A stretch of 64,000 bases of DNA, from contig NC_014414.1 of NCBI RefSeq assembly GCF_000152825.2, positions 434,001 through 498,000 of the forward strand, in the 5' to 3' direction. The position numbers and the translations under genes were made by a program. Shown piece by piece: positions 8,264 to 17,372 of the stretch. The notes under the pieces are model-generated. The model had not been told where the DNA came from and ran no database searches. It was given only the letters and a program-made list of their open reading frames with translations. The number at the start of each line of letters is the position of its first letter. Within the stretch, counting starts at the first letter, position 1. This DNA comes from Parvularcula bermudensis HTCC2503 (GTDB lineage: Bacteria; Pseudomonadota; Alphaproteobacteria; Caulobacterales; Parvularculaceae).

Positions 8264-9124
8264 ATGCCCCCCCCTCCTCCTCTTCCCCTGTCCGTGATCA
8301 CCCCCCTTATTCAGAAGGCGTTCAGCGAAGATTTCGGAGAGGTCGGTGATCTGACGACCGGCGCCACGATCGCCCCCTCGCAGATCGGCACAGCCAGGCT
8401 GTCGGCGCGAGAAAAAGGCATCGCGTGCGGGACGGAGATCGCGGCCCATGTCTTCCAGCTTCTCGACCCCGAAGTCACGATCCTCCGTCAGGTGAGCGAT
8501 GGTACCCCGGTCAGTGCGGGAGACACGGTCCTGGAGCTATGCGGAAAGGCGACGAGCCTTCTCTCCGCTGAGCGCACGGCCCTCAATTTTCTAGGCCATA
8601 TGATGGGGATCGCCAGCCTGACCGCCGCCTATGTCGAAGCGGTCGCCCACACACCGGCTCGCATTGCGAGTACACGGAAGACCCTGCCCGGTCTGCGCGC
8701 CATCCAGAAATATGCCGTTCAATGCGGCGGCGGCTTGGCCCATCGCTACGGTCTCCATGATGCGGTGATGATCAAGGATAATCACATCATTGCCGCAGGG
8801 GGCATCGGCCATGCCCTTAAGGCCATCAGGGCCAGGGTATCTCACACGGTGAAAATCGAAATCGAAGTCGATACGCTGGCGCAGCTCGAAGAAGTCCTGG
8901 CCGCGGGCGACGCCGACATCGTCCTTCTCGACAATATGTCTCAAGCAAGCCTCAGGGAGGCTGTGGCCTTGGTGAAAGGTCAACTCCTCCTGGAAGCCTC
9001 AGGAAATGTCAGCCTAGAGACCGTCGGGGCCATCGCCGAGACCGGCGTCGATGTCATCTCGTCGGGCCGATTGACCCATTCCGCCCCGAACCTCGATATC
9101 GGGATGGAATTGTCGACCGGCTAG
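8264..9124 (+). CDS. nadC: Nicotinate-nucleotide pyrophosphorylase (carboxylating) NadC
   Basis: Quinolinate phosphoribosyltransferase: quinolinate plus PRPP gives nicotinate mononucleotide, CO2 and pyrophosphate, completing the operon's route to NaMN. Recognised from 'STRKTLPGLRAIQKYAV', 'GGGLAHRYGLHDAVMIKDNH' and 'EIEVDTLAQLEE...IVLLDNM' with 'EASGNVSLE', the conserved PRPP and quinolinate site motifs. 286 residues, standard length. It lies 47 bp after nadB; that gap contains a small GCGCC-AAA-GGCGC hairpin (8230-8242). It converges on the SleB gene with a 21-bp gap. Confidence 0.97.
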   Translation: MPPPPPLPLSVITPLIQKAFSEDFGEVGDLTTGATIAPSQIGTARLSAREKGIACGTEIAAHVFQLLDPEVTILRQVSDGTPVSAGDTVLELCGKATSLLSAERTALNFLGHMMGIASLTAAYVEAVAHTPARIASTRKTLPGLRAIQKYAVQCGGGLAHRYGLHDAVMIKDNHIIAAGGIGHALKAIRARVSHTVKIEIEVDTLAQLEEVLAAGDADIVLLDNMSQASLREAVALVKGQLLLEASGNVSLETVGAIAETGVDVISSGRLTHSAPNLDIGMELSTG

Positions 9125-9145
9125 CGCGGTGGCCCGCCGCGATCG

Positions 9146-9946
9146 CTAATTCAGTCCCGCATAACGGATGGTCCGTGTCGGCGTGTAGAAGATGTGATTG
9201 TCCACGACCGCTGTCTGATGCAGCTTTGGCGCCCAATATGGCGAAACATAATTGGCGTGATAGTTGAGGGCGCCCTTCGACAAGGGCAGGCGGAAGCCCC
9301 CCATAATGCTGGTCGCCAACGCCCTCGCCTGGCGCATGGCTTTTGGTTCCACCGGACGATTGAGAGAGCCATCGCAGGTGAACGAGAATTGGCACCCGGT
9401 CCGGCGGGAACTGCCCTGGTAAACAACGTCGCAAATGGTGTTGGGATAGCGTTTATGCGCCACGCGATTGAGCACCACATCGGCCACCGCCATGCGGCCT
9501 GCCGCCGTCTCGCCTCGGGCCTCGTAGTAAATGGCCTCCGTCAGGCAGCGACGTTCCTTGGCATCGAGGGCCGTTACGTCGATCGCGCCTAAATCCATCG
9601 TTTCGACCGCCGCGGTCGCGATGCCCAGCCGCAGGGCCGCCTTCTTGATCGATCCCGCGTCAATCCCAAGGCTTTCAAGCTGACCGAACGCATCGGGCTG
9701 CTTCTCTTGCTCAGCCACATAATCAGGCTCAAAGGCGCGGACGACCTCCGGGGACGCAGTCCGGTTGGCTTTCCTTGCGAAAAATTCACCGAACGAAAAG
9801 CGCGTGTTCTCGTTCAATGAAGGCGAGGATGTAGAAGCGTACGCAAACCCTGCTGTTGCGGCCGCCACGAAGGTCATGGCGGCAATCGCGACCATGGCCG
9901 CCAGTGATGAGTTGCCGGCCTGTCCCCCAAGCTCTTTCTTGTTCAT
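9146..9946 (-). CDS. SleB-type cell wall hydrolase (Hydrolase_2 family)
   Basis: Predicted peptidoglycan hydrolase anchored to or exported across the inner membrane. Residues from about 15 to 38 form a hydrophobic segment ('LAAMVAIAAMTFVAAATAGF'). The C-terminal half is a PF07486 domain: 'CLTEAIYYEARGE', 'AVADVVLNRVAHKRYPNTIC', 'VVYQGS' and 'CQFSFTCDG', with the catalytic Glu expected in 'YYEARGE'. In spore formers SleB is a cortex-lytic amidase or transglycosylase; in alphaproteobacteria the family likely remodels the wall. The ATG at 9946 (MNKKELGG) has AGGGG just upstream and is preferred to longer in-frame starts reaching 10075. An inverted repeat lies about 80-105 bp upstream. Confidence 0.82.
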   Translation of the reverse strand: MNKKELGGQAGNSSLAAMVAIAAMTFVAAATAGFAYASTSSPSLNENTRFSFGEFFARKANRTASPEVVRAFEPDYVAEQEKQPDAFGQLESLGIDAGSIKKAALRLGIATAAVETMDLGAIDVTALDAKERRCLTEAIYYEARGETAAGRMAVADVVLNRVAHKRYPNTICDVVYQGSSRRTGCQFSFTCDGSLNRPVEPKAMRQARALATSIMGGFRLPLSKGALNYHANYVSPYWAPKLHQTAVVDNHIFYTPTRTIRYAGLN

Positions 9947-10022
9947 TCTGCCCCTATTCCTTTGGCACCGAGCCGCAGCTCGCCCCCTGCATGCGGAGCA
10001 CATAGGCAACTCCCCCTCGAAA

Positions 10023-10051
10023 TTCGACACATGATTGATGACATTGTCGAA
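10023..10051. repeat. TTCGACA/TGTCGAA inverted repeat upstream of wall hydrolase
   Basis: Perfect 7-bp arms (10023-10029 and 10045-10051) separated by 15 bp, so half-sites are centred 22 bp apart, about two helical turns. It lies 77-105 bp upstream of the SleB-type gene, between it and the ppdK terminator-like hairpin. It may be a dimeric regulator site; no regulator is assigned. Confidence 0.35.
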
Positions 10052-10062
10052 AATTATGCCCC

Positions 10063-10089
10063 AGAGGGGGAACAAATTTGCCCCCCTCT
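10063..10089 (-). terminator. Terminator-like hairpin after ppdK
   Basis: AGAGGGGG (10063-10070) and CCCCCTCT (10082-10089) form a perfect 8-bp stem with an 11-nt loop, starting 28 bp past the ppdK stop. On the minus strand a short A/T stretch (ATAATTTT) follows the stem after four G, so the U-tract is imperfect. Confidence 0.55.
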
Positions 10090-10116
10090 AAAGCAGATGG
10101 GAGAGGCGCTCAATCG

Positions 10117-12786
10117 TCAGTCATCATCGCCCGACAGGCTCGCCTGGGCCGCCGCCAAACGGGCAATCGGCACGCGATAAGGCGAGCAGGAGACATAATC
10201 GAGGCCGATTCTTTCGCAGATGGAGATCGAGGCGGGATCGCCCCCATGCTCGCCGCAAATACCGAGCTTGATATCGGCCCGGGTCTGCCGGCCCCGTTCC
10301 GCGCCGATTTCCACCAACGCGCCAACGCCCTTGGGATCGAGGGACACAAAGGGATCGGTCTCGACCAACCCCTCCCTGATATAGAAAGGCATAAAGGCCC
10401 CCGAATCGTCCCGTGACAGACCATAGGTCGTCTGGGTCAGGTCGTTCGTCCCAAAGGAGAAGAAGGCCGCCTCCTCGGCGATCTCATCGGCGATCAACGC
10501 CGCCCGCGGCAATTCCACCATTGTGCCGACCAGATAATCGAGGATCCGTCCCTTATCGGCGAACACTTCGGTGGCCACCGCGTCGATCCGGCTCTTCAAG
10601 AAGGCCAGTTCTTTCTTCATGGAAACGAGCGGCACCATGATTTCGGGCACGACGGCATCGCCGGTCTCGGCCGCGACCTCACAGGCCGCTTCGAGAATGG
10701 CCCGCACCTGCATTTCGTAGATCTCAGGGAAGGTGACACCGAGGCGGCAGCCTCGATGGCCGAGCATCGGGTTCTGCTCCGCCAGATCCTTGGCCCGCGC
10801 CTTGAGCTGGTCAACAGCGATACCGGAGCCCTGGGCGACTTCCTCAATTTCCTTGTCCGTATGCGGCAGGAATTCATGCAGCGGCGGGTCGAGTAGCCGA
10901 ACCGTCACCGGCAGCCCCCGCATCACCGTGAACAATTCACGGAAATCGTCGCGCTGGAAGGGCAATAGCTTATCGAGCGCGGCCTTCCGCTCCGTCGCGT
11001 CGCGGGCGAGGATCATCTGACGCACGACGGTAATCCGCTCGGCATCGAAGAACATATGCTCCGTCCGGCAAAGGCCGATCCCTTCGGCGCCAAACCCCCG
11101 GGCCGTCTTGGCATCGAGGGGGGTTTCGGCGTTGGCCCGCACCTTCATGCGCCGGGCCTTGTCCGCCCACACCATCAATTTGGCGAAATCGCCGGACAAT
11201 TCAGGTTCGATTGTCTTCACGGCCCCGAAGAAGACCTCACCGGTGGCGCCGTCGAGAGTGATCTGATCCCCCGCCGACACGGTTCGACCACTGACCGTAA
11301 AGGCGGTTCCCGCTTTATCGATTCGCACCTCGGCCGCACCGCAGACGCAAGGACGTCCCATGCCGCGCGCGACCACCGCCGCGTGAGAGGTCATCCCCCC
11401 CCGCGCCGTGACGATCCCCACGGCGGCGTGCATCCCGTGAATATCCTCGGGGCTGGTTTCCGTCCGCACTAGGATAACCTTCTGGCCGTCATTCGCCAGG
11501 CGCTCTGCTTCATCGGCGGTGAACACCACCTTCCCGGAGGCCGCACCGGGACTGGCCGGAAGCCCTTTGGTGAGCAGGTCTCGGGTCGCCTTGGGGTCCA
11601 AAGAAGGGTGAAGCAATTGGTCGAGGGCCGCCGGATTCACCCGCAACACGGCCTCCTCCTCGGAAATCTTGCCCTCCTCGGCGAGATCCACGGCGATTTT
11701 CAGCGCCGCCTTGGCGGTACGTTTGCCGTTCCGCGTTTGCAGCATCCAGAGTTTGCCCTCCTGGATGGTGAACTCAATGTCCTGCATGTCGCGGTAATGG
11801 TTCTCAAGGGTCTGGAAGATCGCCGTCAGTTCCTTGAACGTCTCCGGCATCACCTCCTCAAGGGAGGGGTCTTCATTGCCCTGGCGCTGACGCCCGGCAA
11901 TCGTCAAGTTCTGCGGTGTGCGGATTCCGGCCACCACGTCCTCACCCTGGGCGTTGACGAGGAATTCACCGTAATAATGATTCTCCCCCGTGGACGGATC
12001 ACGGGTGAAGGCGACGCCCGTCGCGGACGTGTCCCCCATATTGCCGAATACCATGGCCTGGACGTTCACCGCGGTTCCCCAATCTTCGGGAATCGCATTG
12101 AGGCGGCGATATGTCTTGGACCGATCATTCATCCAGGAGCCAAAAACGGCGTCGATCGCGCCCCAGAGTTGCTCATGGACATCCTGGGGAAACGGCTTGC
12201 CGAGCTCGGCCTGAACCGCCGCTTCGTATTTGACGATCACCGCCTGCCAATCCGCAGCCGTCAGATCGGTGTCGAGCACATAGTCCCTGTCGTCCTTATA
12301 GGTGTCGAGGATTTCTTCAAAGCTATGGTGATCCATCTGAAGGACCACATTCGAATACATCTGAATGAATCGCCGATAGCTGTCATAGGCAAAGCGTTCA
12401 TCCCCCGCGAGGGCGGCGAGCCCCTTCACGGTCTCTTTGTTGAGGCCCAAATTAAGAACGGTATCCATCATCCCCGGCATGGAGGCGCGGGCGCCTGAAC
12501 GGACGGAGACGAGCAGCGGCTTTTCGGCATCGCCGAATTTCCGCTCGACGATGCTCTCGACCCGTTCGAGGGCCTTATCCACCGCATCCTTGAGCCCCTC
12601 GGGATATTGCCGATTATTGTCGTAAAACGCCGTGCAGACCTCAGTCGTGATCGTAAATCCTGGTGGGACGGGAAGACCAAGCGAGGCCATTTCGGCCAGG
12701 TTCGCCCCCTTGCCACCGAGAAGGTTACGCATATCCGTGCGACCGTCTGCCGAACCACCACCGAAATTATAGATATACTGCGTCAC
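10117..12786 (-). CDS. ppdK: Pyruvate, phosphate dikinase PpdK
   Basis: Interconverts pyruvate, ATP and phosphate with PEP, AMP and pyrophosphate, giving a reversible PEP/pyruvate node in gluconeogenesis. All domains are present in 889 residues: N-terminal ATP-grasp ('LLGGKGANLAEM', 'VSVRSGARASMPGMMDT'), central phosphohistidine domain with His468 in 'GGMTSHAAVVARGMG', and C-terminal PEP-binding TIM barrel ('GFGAEGIGLCRTEHMFF', 'FSFGTNDLTQ', 'GICGEHGGDP' with the catalytic Cys). The start is GTG at 12786, preceded by GGGGGA. It follows glyS on the same strand after 59 bp, a pairing seen in other alphaproteobacteria. Confidence 0.97.
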   Translation of the reverse strand: MTQYIYNFGGGSADGRTDMRNLLGGKGANLAEMASLGLPVPPGFTITTEVCTAFYDNNRQYPEGLKDAVDKALERVESIVERKFGDAEKPLLVSVRSGARASMPGMMDTVLNLGLNKETVKGLAALAGDERFAYDSYRRFIQMYSNVVLQMDHHSFEEILDTYKDDRDYVLDTDLTAADWQAVIVKYEAAVQAELGKPFPQDVHEQLWGAIDAVFGSWMNDRSKTYRRLNAIPEDWGTAVNVQAMVFGNMGDTSATGVAFTRDPSTGENHYYGEFLVNAQGEDVVAGIRTPQNLTIAGRQRQGNEDPSLEEVMPETFKELTAIFQTLENHYRDMQDIEFTIQEGKLWMLQTRNGKRTAKAALKIAVDLAEEGKISEEEAVLRVNPAALDQLLHPSLDPKATRDLLTKGLPASPGAASGKVVFTADEAERLANDGQKVILVRTETSPEDIHGMHAAVGIVTARGGMTSHAAVVARGMGRPCVCGAAEVRIDKAGTAFTVSGRTVSAGDQITLDGATGEVFFGAVKTIEPELSGDFAKLMVWADKARRMKVRANAETPLDAKTARGFGAEGIGLCRTEHMFFDAERITVVRQMILARDATERKAALDKLLPFQRDDFRELFTVMRGLPVTVRLLDPPLHEFLPHTDKEIEEVAQGSGIAVDQLKARAKDLAEQNPMLGHRGCRLGVTFPEIYEMQVRAILEAACEVAAETGDAVVPEIMVPLVSMKKELAFLKSRIDAVATEVFADKGRILDYLVGTMVELPRAALIADEIAEEAAFFSFGTNDLTQTTYGLSRDDSGAFMPFYIREGLVETDPFVSLDPKGVGALVEIGAERGRQTRADIKLGICGEHGGDPASISICERIGLDYVSCSPYRVPIARLAAAQASLSGDDD

Positions 12787-12845
12787 GCGATCTGATCCCC
12801 CAATGAGGTTGGTAAAGTAGGCTTAGCTGCAAAAGCCGGGCAAAT

Positions 12846-14912
12846 TCATCCTTCAAGCTTAGCGAAGTCTGCAACGTCGCCAAACGCAAGGGCAAGTCGA
12901 TGAAGGAGGGAAAGACGGTTTTTCCGTAATTCCGGCGCCTCCACATTGACCGTCACCTCGGTAAAAAAGCGGTCGAGGGGCTCCCGTAACGATGAGAGGG
13001 CGGCCAGAGCGGCGGTGATATCGTCCTTCGGCAGGGCGGCCGCCAAGGCGGCCTCGACCCCTTCGAGGGCCGTGTAGAGTGCCTGTTCTTCGGCGGCCTC
13101 AAGCTGGGCGGTGTCGATCTCGCCCCCAAAGGGCCCGCCCTCCTTCTTCTCTTCCGCCTTCAGGATATTGGCGGCCCGCTTGTAGGCGGCGACGAGATCG
13201 CCGCCCTCGGGGGTCGCTAAAAAACGGTCAATCGCGTGAAGACGGGTGACGATGAGCCCTAAATCGTCGCTGTCCGGGGTCAGGACCGCCTCGATATGGT
13301 CGTAGCGGTGCCCCTTCTCCTTCAGATAGACCCGCAGGCGATCGTGGAAAAAGCCAAGAAGATCAGCCTGTGCTTTTGTGTCGAGGAGCGGCGCCACACT
13401 GTCGCGTAAGGACAAGCGCGCGCCATTCTCAAGCACGAGCTGGATGACCCCGAGGGCCATTCGCCGCAAGGCGAACGGGTCCTTCGACCCCGTCGGCTTT
13501 TCACCAATCGACCAGAACATCGCCAGGGTGGTCAATTTATCCGCCAGGGCGACGGTCACGCTCAGCGGCGCGGTGGGAACAAGATCGCCCTGCCCCGCGG
13601 GCTTATAATGATCCCTGAGCGCCTCAGCGATGGCCGGGTCCGCCGCCGTCCCGGTTTCGGCGAGGTAGTAATAGCGCGCCATGATCCCCTGCAATTCGGG
13701 GAATTCGCCCACCATTTCGGTCGGCAAATCAGCCTTACACAGAAGCGCCGCCCCCCGCGCCGCCGCGGGCGCCGCGCCAAGGGCCAACGCCAGGCGCTCG
13801 GCGAGGTCCGCCGTCCGCCCCACTTTCTCCCAGGTCGTGCCAAGTCCGTCGAAATAGGTCACATCCTTGAGACGCTCGGCATGCTGGGCGAGGGGCGTTT
13901 TGAGGTCCTGGTGATAAAGGAACCAGGCGTCCGACAGACGGGCGGCCAGCACGCGCTCATACCCTTCCATCATCGCCTGTCCGCCATCGGCGGGGTCGAT
14001 ATTGGCAACGCAGATAAAATGCGGCGCCAAGCGACCGGTCTTCGGATCGCGCACCGAGAAATATTTTTGATGGCCGCGCATGGCGGCGATCAACGCCTCA
14101 TCGGGGACGGCCAGAAATTTCTCGTCAAACCGGCCCATGCGGGCGACGGGCCATTCGGCAAGCCCAGATACTTCGGCGAGGAGGCCCGGATCCGCGATGA
14201 CCTCAAGGCCCGCGGCTGACGCCAAAGCCGTCGCTTCGGCCCAGATCTTCTCCTCGCGACGCGCCCCGTCGAGAATGACCTTTCGCGCCAAAAGGGTCTC
14301 GCAATAGTCTTCGAACGTCGTCGCCTCGAAGGTCTCAGGCGCTTCAAAGCGGTGGCCGGCGGTGCACGCCCCCGACGTGATCGGCCGTTCGCCATTCTCC
14401 AGGGTGAAGGGCACGACCTCCCCCCCAAACGTGCAGAGGATCGAGTGTAGGGGCCGCACCCAGCGCAGCTCGTTCTCGCTCTCGCCCCACCGCATGGATT
14501 TCGGCCAGGGGAACGTCTTGAGCAGCTGGGGCAGGCGTTCGGCGAGCAGGTCAGCGGTACGCCGCCCCCGCTGGTCGATCACGGCAACATAAAAGGCGCC
14601 TTTGCCGTCCTCTTTCACGATGGCCTCGTCGATTGAGGCGAGGCCCGCAGCCTTCATGAAGCCTTCGATCGCCTTGTCCGGCGCCCCCACCCGCGGCCCT
14701 TTGCGTTCCTCACGGCGGTCCGCTTGAGCGTCGGGGAGCCCCGTGACCCTGAGGGTCAGGCGGCGCGCGGTCGCAAAGGCCACCGCCTCGTCAAACGCCA
14801 AGGCCTCGGCGGAAAGAAGATCGGTAACGAGCCGCTGCAGATCCGCAGCCCCGCGCTGTTGAAGGCGGGCAGGGATCTCTTCGGAAAACAGCTCTAACAA
14901 TAGATCCGACAT
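12846..14912 (-). CDS. glyS: Glycyl-tRNA synthetase beta subunit GlyS
   Basis: Beta subunit of the tetrameric alpha2beta2 glycyl-tRNA synthetase, which binds tRNA and acts with GlyQ. 688 residues, the normal length. The start 'MSDLLLELFSEEIPARLQQ' is the signature opening of GlyS; the frame is open upstream to 15095, but the residues there look unrelated, so ATG 14912 is chosen despite a weak Shine-Dalgarno sequence. 'EFPELQGIMARYYYLAETG' and 'DPFALRRMALGVIQLV' are further conserved stretches; the C-terminus carries the anticodon-binding DALR-like region. Its partner glyQ is more than 8 kb away at 23574-24479, not adjacent as is common. Confidence 0.97.
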   Translation of the reverse strand: MSDLLLELFSEEIPARLQQRGAADLQRLVTDLLSAEALAFDEAVAFATARRLTLRVTGLPDAQADRREERKGPRVGAPDKAIEGFMKAAGLASIDEAIVKEDGKGAFYVAVIDQRGRRTADLLAERLPQLLKTFPWPKSMRWGESENELRWVRPLHSILCTFGGEVVPFTLENGERPITSGACTAGHRFEAPETFEATTFEDYCETLLARKVILDGARREEKIWAEATALASAAGLEVIADPGLLAEVSGLAEWPVARMGRFDEKFLAVPDEALIAAMRGHQKYFSVRDPKTGRLAPHFICVANIDPADGGQAMMEGYERVLAARLSDAWFLYHQDLKTPLAQHAERLKDVTYFDGLGTTWEKVGRTADLAERLALALGAAPAAARGAALLCKADLPTEMVGEFPELQGIMARYYYLAETGTAADPAIAEALRDHYKPAGQGDLVPTAPLSVTVALADKLTTLAMFWSIGEKPTGSKDPFALRRMALGVIQLVLENGARLSLRDSVAPLLDTKAQADLLGFFHDRLRVYLKEKGHRYDHIEAVLTPDSDDLGLIVTRLHAIDRFLATPEGGDLVAAYKRAANILKAEEKKEGGPFGGEIDTAQLEAAEEQALYTALEGVEAALAAALPKDDITAALAALSSLREPLDRFFTEVTVNVEAPELRKNRLSLLHRLALAFGDVADFAKLEG

Positions 14913-15083
14913 GAGAGGCACCGGTCGAAAGCGCTGGCGTGGATGGCAAGGAGCGATCCCATGGCGCAAGCCCGCCCCGCACTCAAGCCCTGACCCGTCG
15001 ACGCAAGAATCGCCAACCGCCGGGGTCCATGCTAGGCGCCCGCTCCCGGCGAGGGGTCTCGCTGTCTGAATATCGCAAAGCCT

Positions 15084-15872
15084 ATGACCGATCACGCGGC
15101 GGCGCGTCCGCCCCTGTCCTGCTATATCCGTACGAAAAACGAAGCGCGTTTGATCGGCGAGGTGGTTGAGGCCGCCCTGACCGTCGCGCGGGAAGTTGTG
15201 ATCGTCGATTCAGGCTCGACCGACGACACCGTGGCCCGCGCCCAGGCGGCGGGCGCCCAGGTCTACGATGTCGCCTGGCGGGGAACCGGGCGCCAAAAGC
15301 GGGCCGCCGAGGATCTTTGTCACTATCCCTGGCGCCTCGACCTCGATGGCGACGAGGTGTTGAGCCCCGACCTCGCCAAGGAAATTGCCGCCCTGTTCGA
15401 GGGCGAAGGACCAAGCGCTGCGGTCTATGCCCTGCCGATGGTCATCGCCCCCCCGATTGGCCCCATCTGGTGGCGGGTCGACCCCGATCAACGCAACAAG
15501 CTCTATGATGCGCGGGTTATTCGGATGCCCGACAGCGCAGCGTGGGATCAGCTCGATATTCCCAAGACCATGAAGGTGCCGAAACTCCGGCATCCAATCA
15601 TTCACCACGCCTTCACCGATATTGGCTTTTTGCTGCGCAAGCAGGAACGGAACATGACCCAGCGGGCGAAATCCGCCCCGCTCAAACCCCTATGGCAACT
15701 CCGTATACGTATCGTCCTGGGGCTGCCGGTCTATTTTCTTAAACGGTATGTTCTCAAGGGCCTCTTCCTCAAGGGGATCTATGGGTTCGCCTTTTCGCTC
15801 ACCATTGCCTATGGACGGTGGCTAAAGGATATCAAAATGTACGAGCGCCATCGCCTCGGGGAGGGTCGCTGA
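15084..15872 (+). CDS. Family 2 glycosyltransferase (WaaE/KdtX-like)
   Basis: Predicted GT-A glycosyltransferase using a nucleotide sugar at the cytoplasmic face, probably for lipopolysaccharide or a surface glycan. Seen: 'SCYIRTKNEARLIGEVVEAA', 'EVVIVDSGSTDDTVARAQ' (nucleotide binding) and 'WRLDLDGDEVLSPDLAKEI' with the DxD-like motif, as in LPS core beta-1,4-glucosyltransferases of the WaaE/KdtX group. The C-terminus (about 205-255) is hydrophobic and basic, suggesting peripheral membrane attachment. The stop overlaps the start of the phosphatase gene by one base (TGATG), so the two are co-translated. It is divergent from glyS. Confidence 0.85.
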   Translation: MTDHAAARPPLSCYIRTKNEARLIGEVVEAALTVAREVVIVDSGSTDDTVARAQAAGAQVYDVAWRGTGRQKRAAEDLCHYPWRLDLDGDEVLSPDLAKEIAALFEGEGPSAAVYALPMVIAPPIGPIWWRVDPDQRNKLYDARVIRMPDSAAWDQLDIPKTMKVPKLRHPIIHHAFTDIGFLLRKQERNMTQRAKSAPLKPLWQLRIRIVLGLPVYFLKRYVLKGLFLKGIYGFAFSLTIAYGRWLKDIKMYERHRLGEGR

Positions 15873-16573
15873 TGGCGGATCGTATGACGGCTGAGGAATT
15901 TGCGACCCCTTCTGGGCGAAGAAGCGCCCAGCGCGCCCTGTGGCTTGACGATCATGGGTGGCTGCGGACCCTCTACGACAACACCCATGAATTGCCCGGC
16001 GGCATGCGGCGAACCTATCAGCCTTCCCCGGGCCGCATCGCGCGTTATGCCCAAGAGGGGGTGAAAACCCTGATCAATTTGCGCGGCATTAAAACAGATG
16101 GCCGCCAGTCGGGCGTTTACTGGCTGGAAAAGGAAGCGTGTGAGGCGGCGGGAATCGCCCTCGTCGATCTGCGGGCCTATTCACGCGAAGCGCCGAAGCC
16201 GGAATTCCTGGTCGATCTCGACGCCTGCTTTCGGTCTATTGCCTACCCCGCCGTGATGCATTGCAAATCCGGGGCAGATCGCGCGGGGTTGGCGGCGGTT
16301 CTTTATCTCTTCTTGAAAGAAGGCTGGCCCCTGGAGGAAGCCCTCGCCCAGCTCACCTATCGCTATGGCCACGTCAAATCGGGCAAGACAGGGGTCCTCG
16401 ACCATTTCTTCGCCGTCTATCGCGAGGCCGCAAGGCGGGACGGGGTCGTGCCGAACCGTGACCATTTCCTCAATTGGGTGGAAACGGCGTATGTTCGAGA
16501 TGAGGTGACGGCGGGCTTTACCCCCGGGGCGCTTGGCTCTCTCCTCACGGAAGTCATTTTGCGGCGGGAATAG
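15872..16573 (+). CDS. Tyrosine/dual-specificity phosphatase family protein
   Basis: Cysteine-dependent phosphatase of 233 residues. The P-loop 'MHCKSGADRAGLAAVLYL' matches HCx5R, so Cys and Arg of the catalytic site are intact, and 'KTLINLRG' is the preceding conserved strand. Bacterial relatives next to glycosyltransferases may dephosphorylate proteins or glycan-related phosphates; the substrate here is unknown. The ATG at 15872 sits in the TGATG junction with the glycosyltransferase stop, behind GGGGAGG (15858-15864); an upstream ATG at 15818 would overlap the previous gene and is not preferred. A short CCTC/GAGG stem and five T (16606-16623) follow at some distance. Confidence 0.83.
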   Translation: MADRMTAEEFATPSGRRSAQRALWLDDHGWLRTLYDNTHELPGGMRRTYQPSPGRIARYAQEGVKTLINLRGIKTDGRQSGVYWLEKEACEAAGIALVDLRAYSREAPKPEFLVDLDACFRSIAYPAVMHCKSGADRAGLAAVLYLFLKEGWPLEEALAQLTYRYGHVKSGKTGVLDHFFAVYREAARRDGVVPNRDHFLNWVETAYVRDEVTAGFTPGALGSLLTEVILRRE

Positions 16574-16605
16574 ATCGAAAGGCCAAGGCGCCCTGGTCAC
16601 AGGCC

Positions 16606-16623
16606 CCTCGGTGAGGTCTTTTT
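16606..16623 (+). terminator. Weak terminator-like hairpin after phosphatase gene
   Basis: CCTC-GGT-GAGG (16606-16616) followed by TC and five T. The stem is only 4 bp, so this is a weak candidate, but it lies in the convergent gap where a terminator is expected. Confidence 0.3.
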
Positions 16624-16641
16624 AGCTCTCTACACCCCCTA

Positions 16642-17199
16642 TCAATCGGCAACGCCTCGTCTCTCCATCCGCGTGCGAATGATCCACCAGATCACCAGGG
16701 CGCCGACCATCTTGCCCGCGATGCTCATCATCACATTCGGCCAAGTGAAGATGTCCTCGACGATCCGGCTCGCCCCCAAGAGAAAAGCCGTCGTATCGAT
16801 GGGAGCCGCGAGGGCGGAGGAGAGGAGCACCCGCGTCGACAGGCGAAACCGCGTGAAGGTGAACATCGCCCAGTCGACCAGCTCGGAAATCAAGAACGCG
16901 ACTCCGCTGGCCAATGCCAAGGCCGGTCCCGTCGTCACATAGGTCAAGAACAACGCCATCCCCATGGCGATCAACACCTCATGGCCGATCTCGCGCTGGG
17001 CGAAGTCGCGCACCACCAGAACGAGCCCCGTGACGATCGTCACCGGATTGAACACCCAATTGGCAAGCCCCGGCACGCTCACCATGGGCGCCCAGGTAAA
17101 ACTCCAATTGATGAGGGGAATGAGGAAGATATAGGCCAGCGTATATTTCACCTGGCGGAGGCTGGTCGTGGGGTGCTGGGGGTGGACGGTGAGGGTCAT
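16642..17199 (-). CDS. VUT family queuosine precursor transporter (YhhQ/QueT-like)
   Basis: Integral membrane protein of 185 residues with about six hydrophobic helices, matching the COG1738 vitamin uptake transporter family; E. coli YhhQ imports 7-cyano-7-deazaguanine for queuosine synthesis. Family motifs seen: 'LVLVVRDFAQREIGHEVLIA' and 'ISELVDWAMFTFTRFRL', where the ELxD and DxxQR-like segments are conserved. No queuosine genes or PreQ1 riboswitch are visible nearby. ATG 17199 is preferred, with AAAAGGG upstream; the ATG at 17217 has no Shine-Dalgarno sequence. Confidence 0.83.
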   Translation of the reverse strand: MTLTVHPQHPTTSLRQVKYTLAYIFLIPLINWSFTWAPMVSVPGLANWVFNPVTIVTGLVLVVRDFAQREIGHEVLIAMGMALFLTYVTTGPALALASGVAFLISELVDWAMFTFTRFRLSTRVLLSSALAAPIDTTAFLLGASRIVEDIFTWPNVMMSIAGKMVGALVIWWIIRTRMERRGVAD

Positions 17200-17372
17200 G
17201 CGCCCTTTTATGCCCATGATGACCGCAACGCGATGGGCAAATGGATGGGGTCTTGCCCGCCGGTCACCGCCCCATTGAGCCGCCCTTGCCCCTCCCGCGC
17301 GATGAGACGGCCCGCGACCGCCCTTTTTCGTTTGCTGGTGCGTTCCTGGGAGAATGGGCCTATGCTGGGGAA

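Noticed and set aside
11608-12498. Open frame of 296 codons on the plus strand
   Set aside because: Antisense shadow of ppdK.
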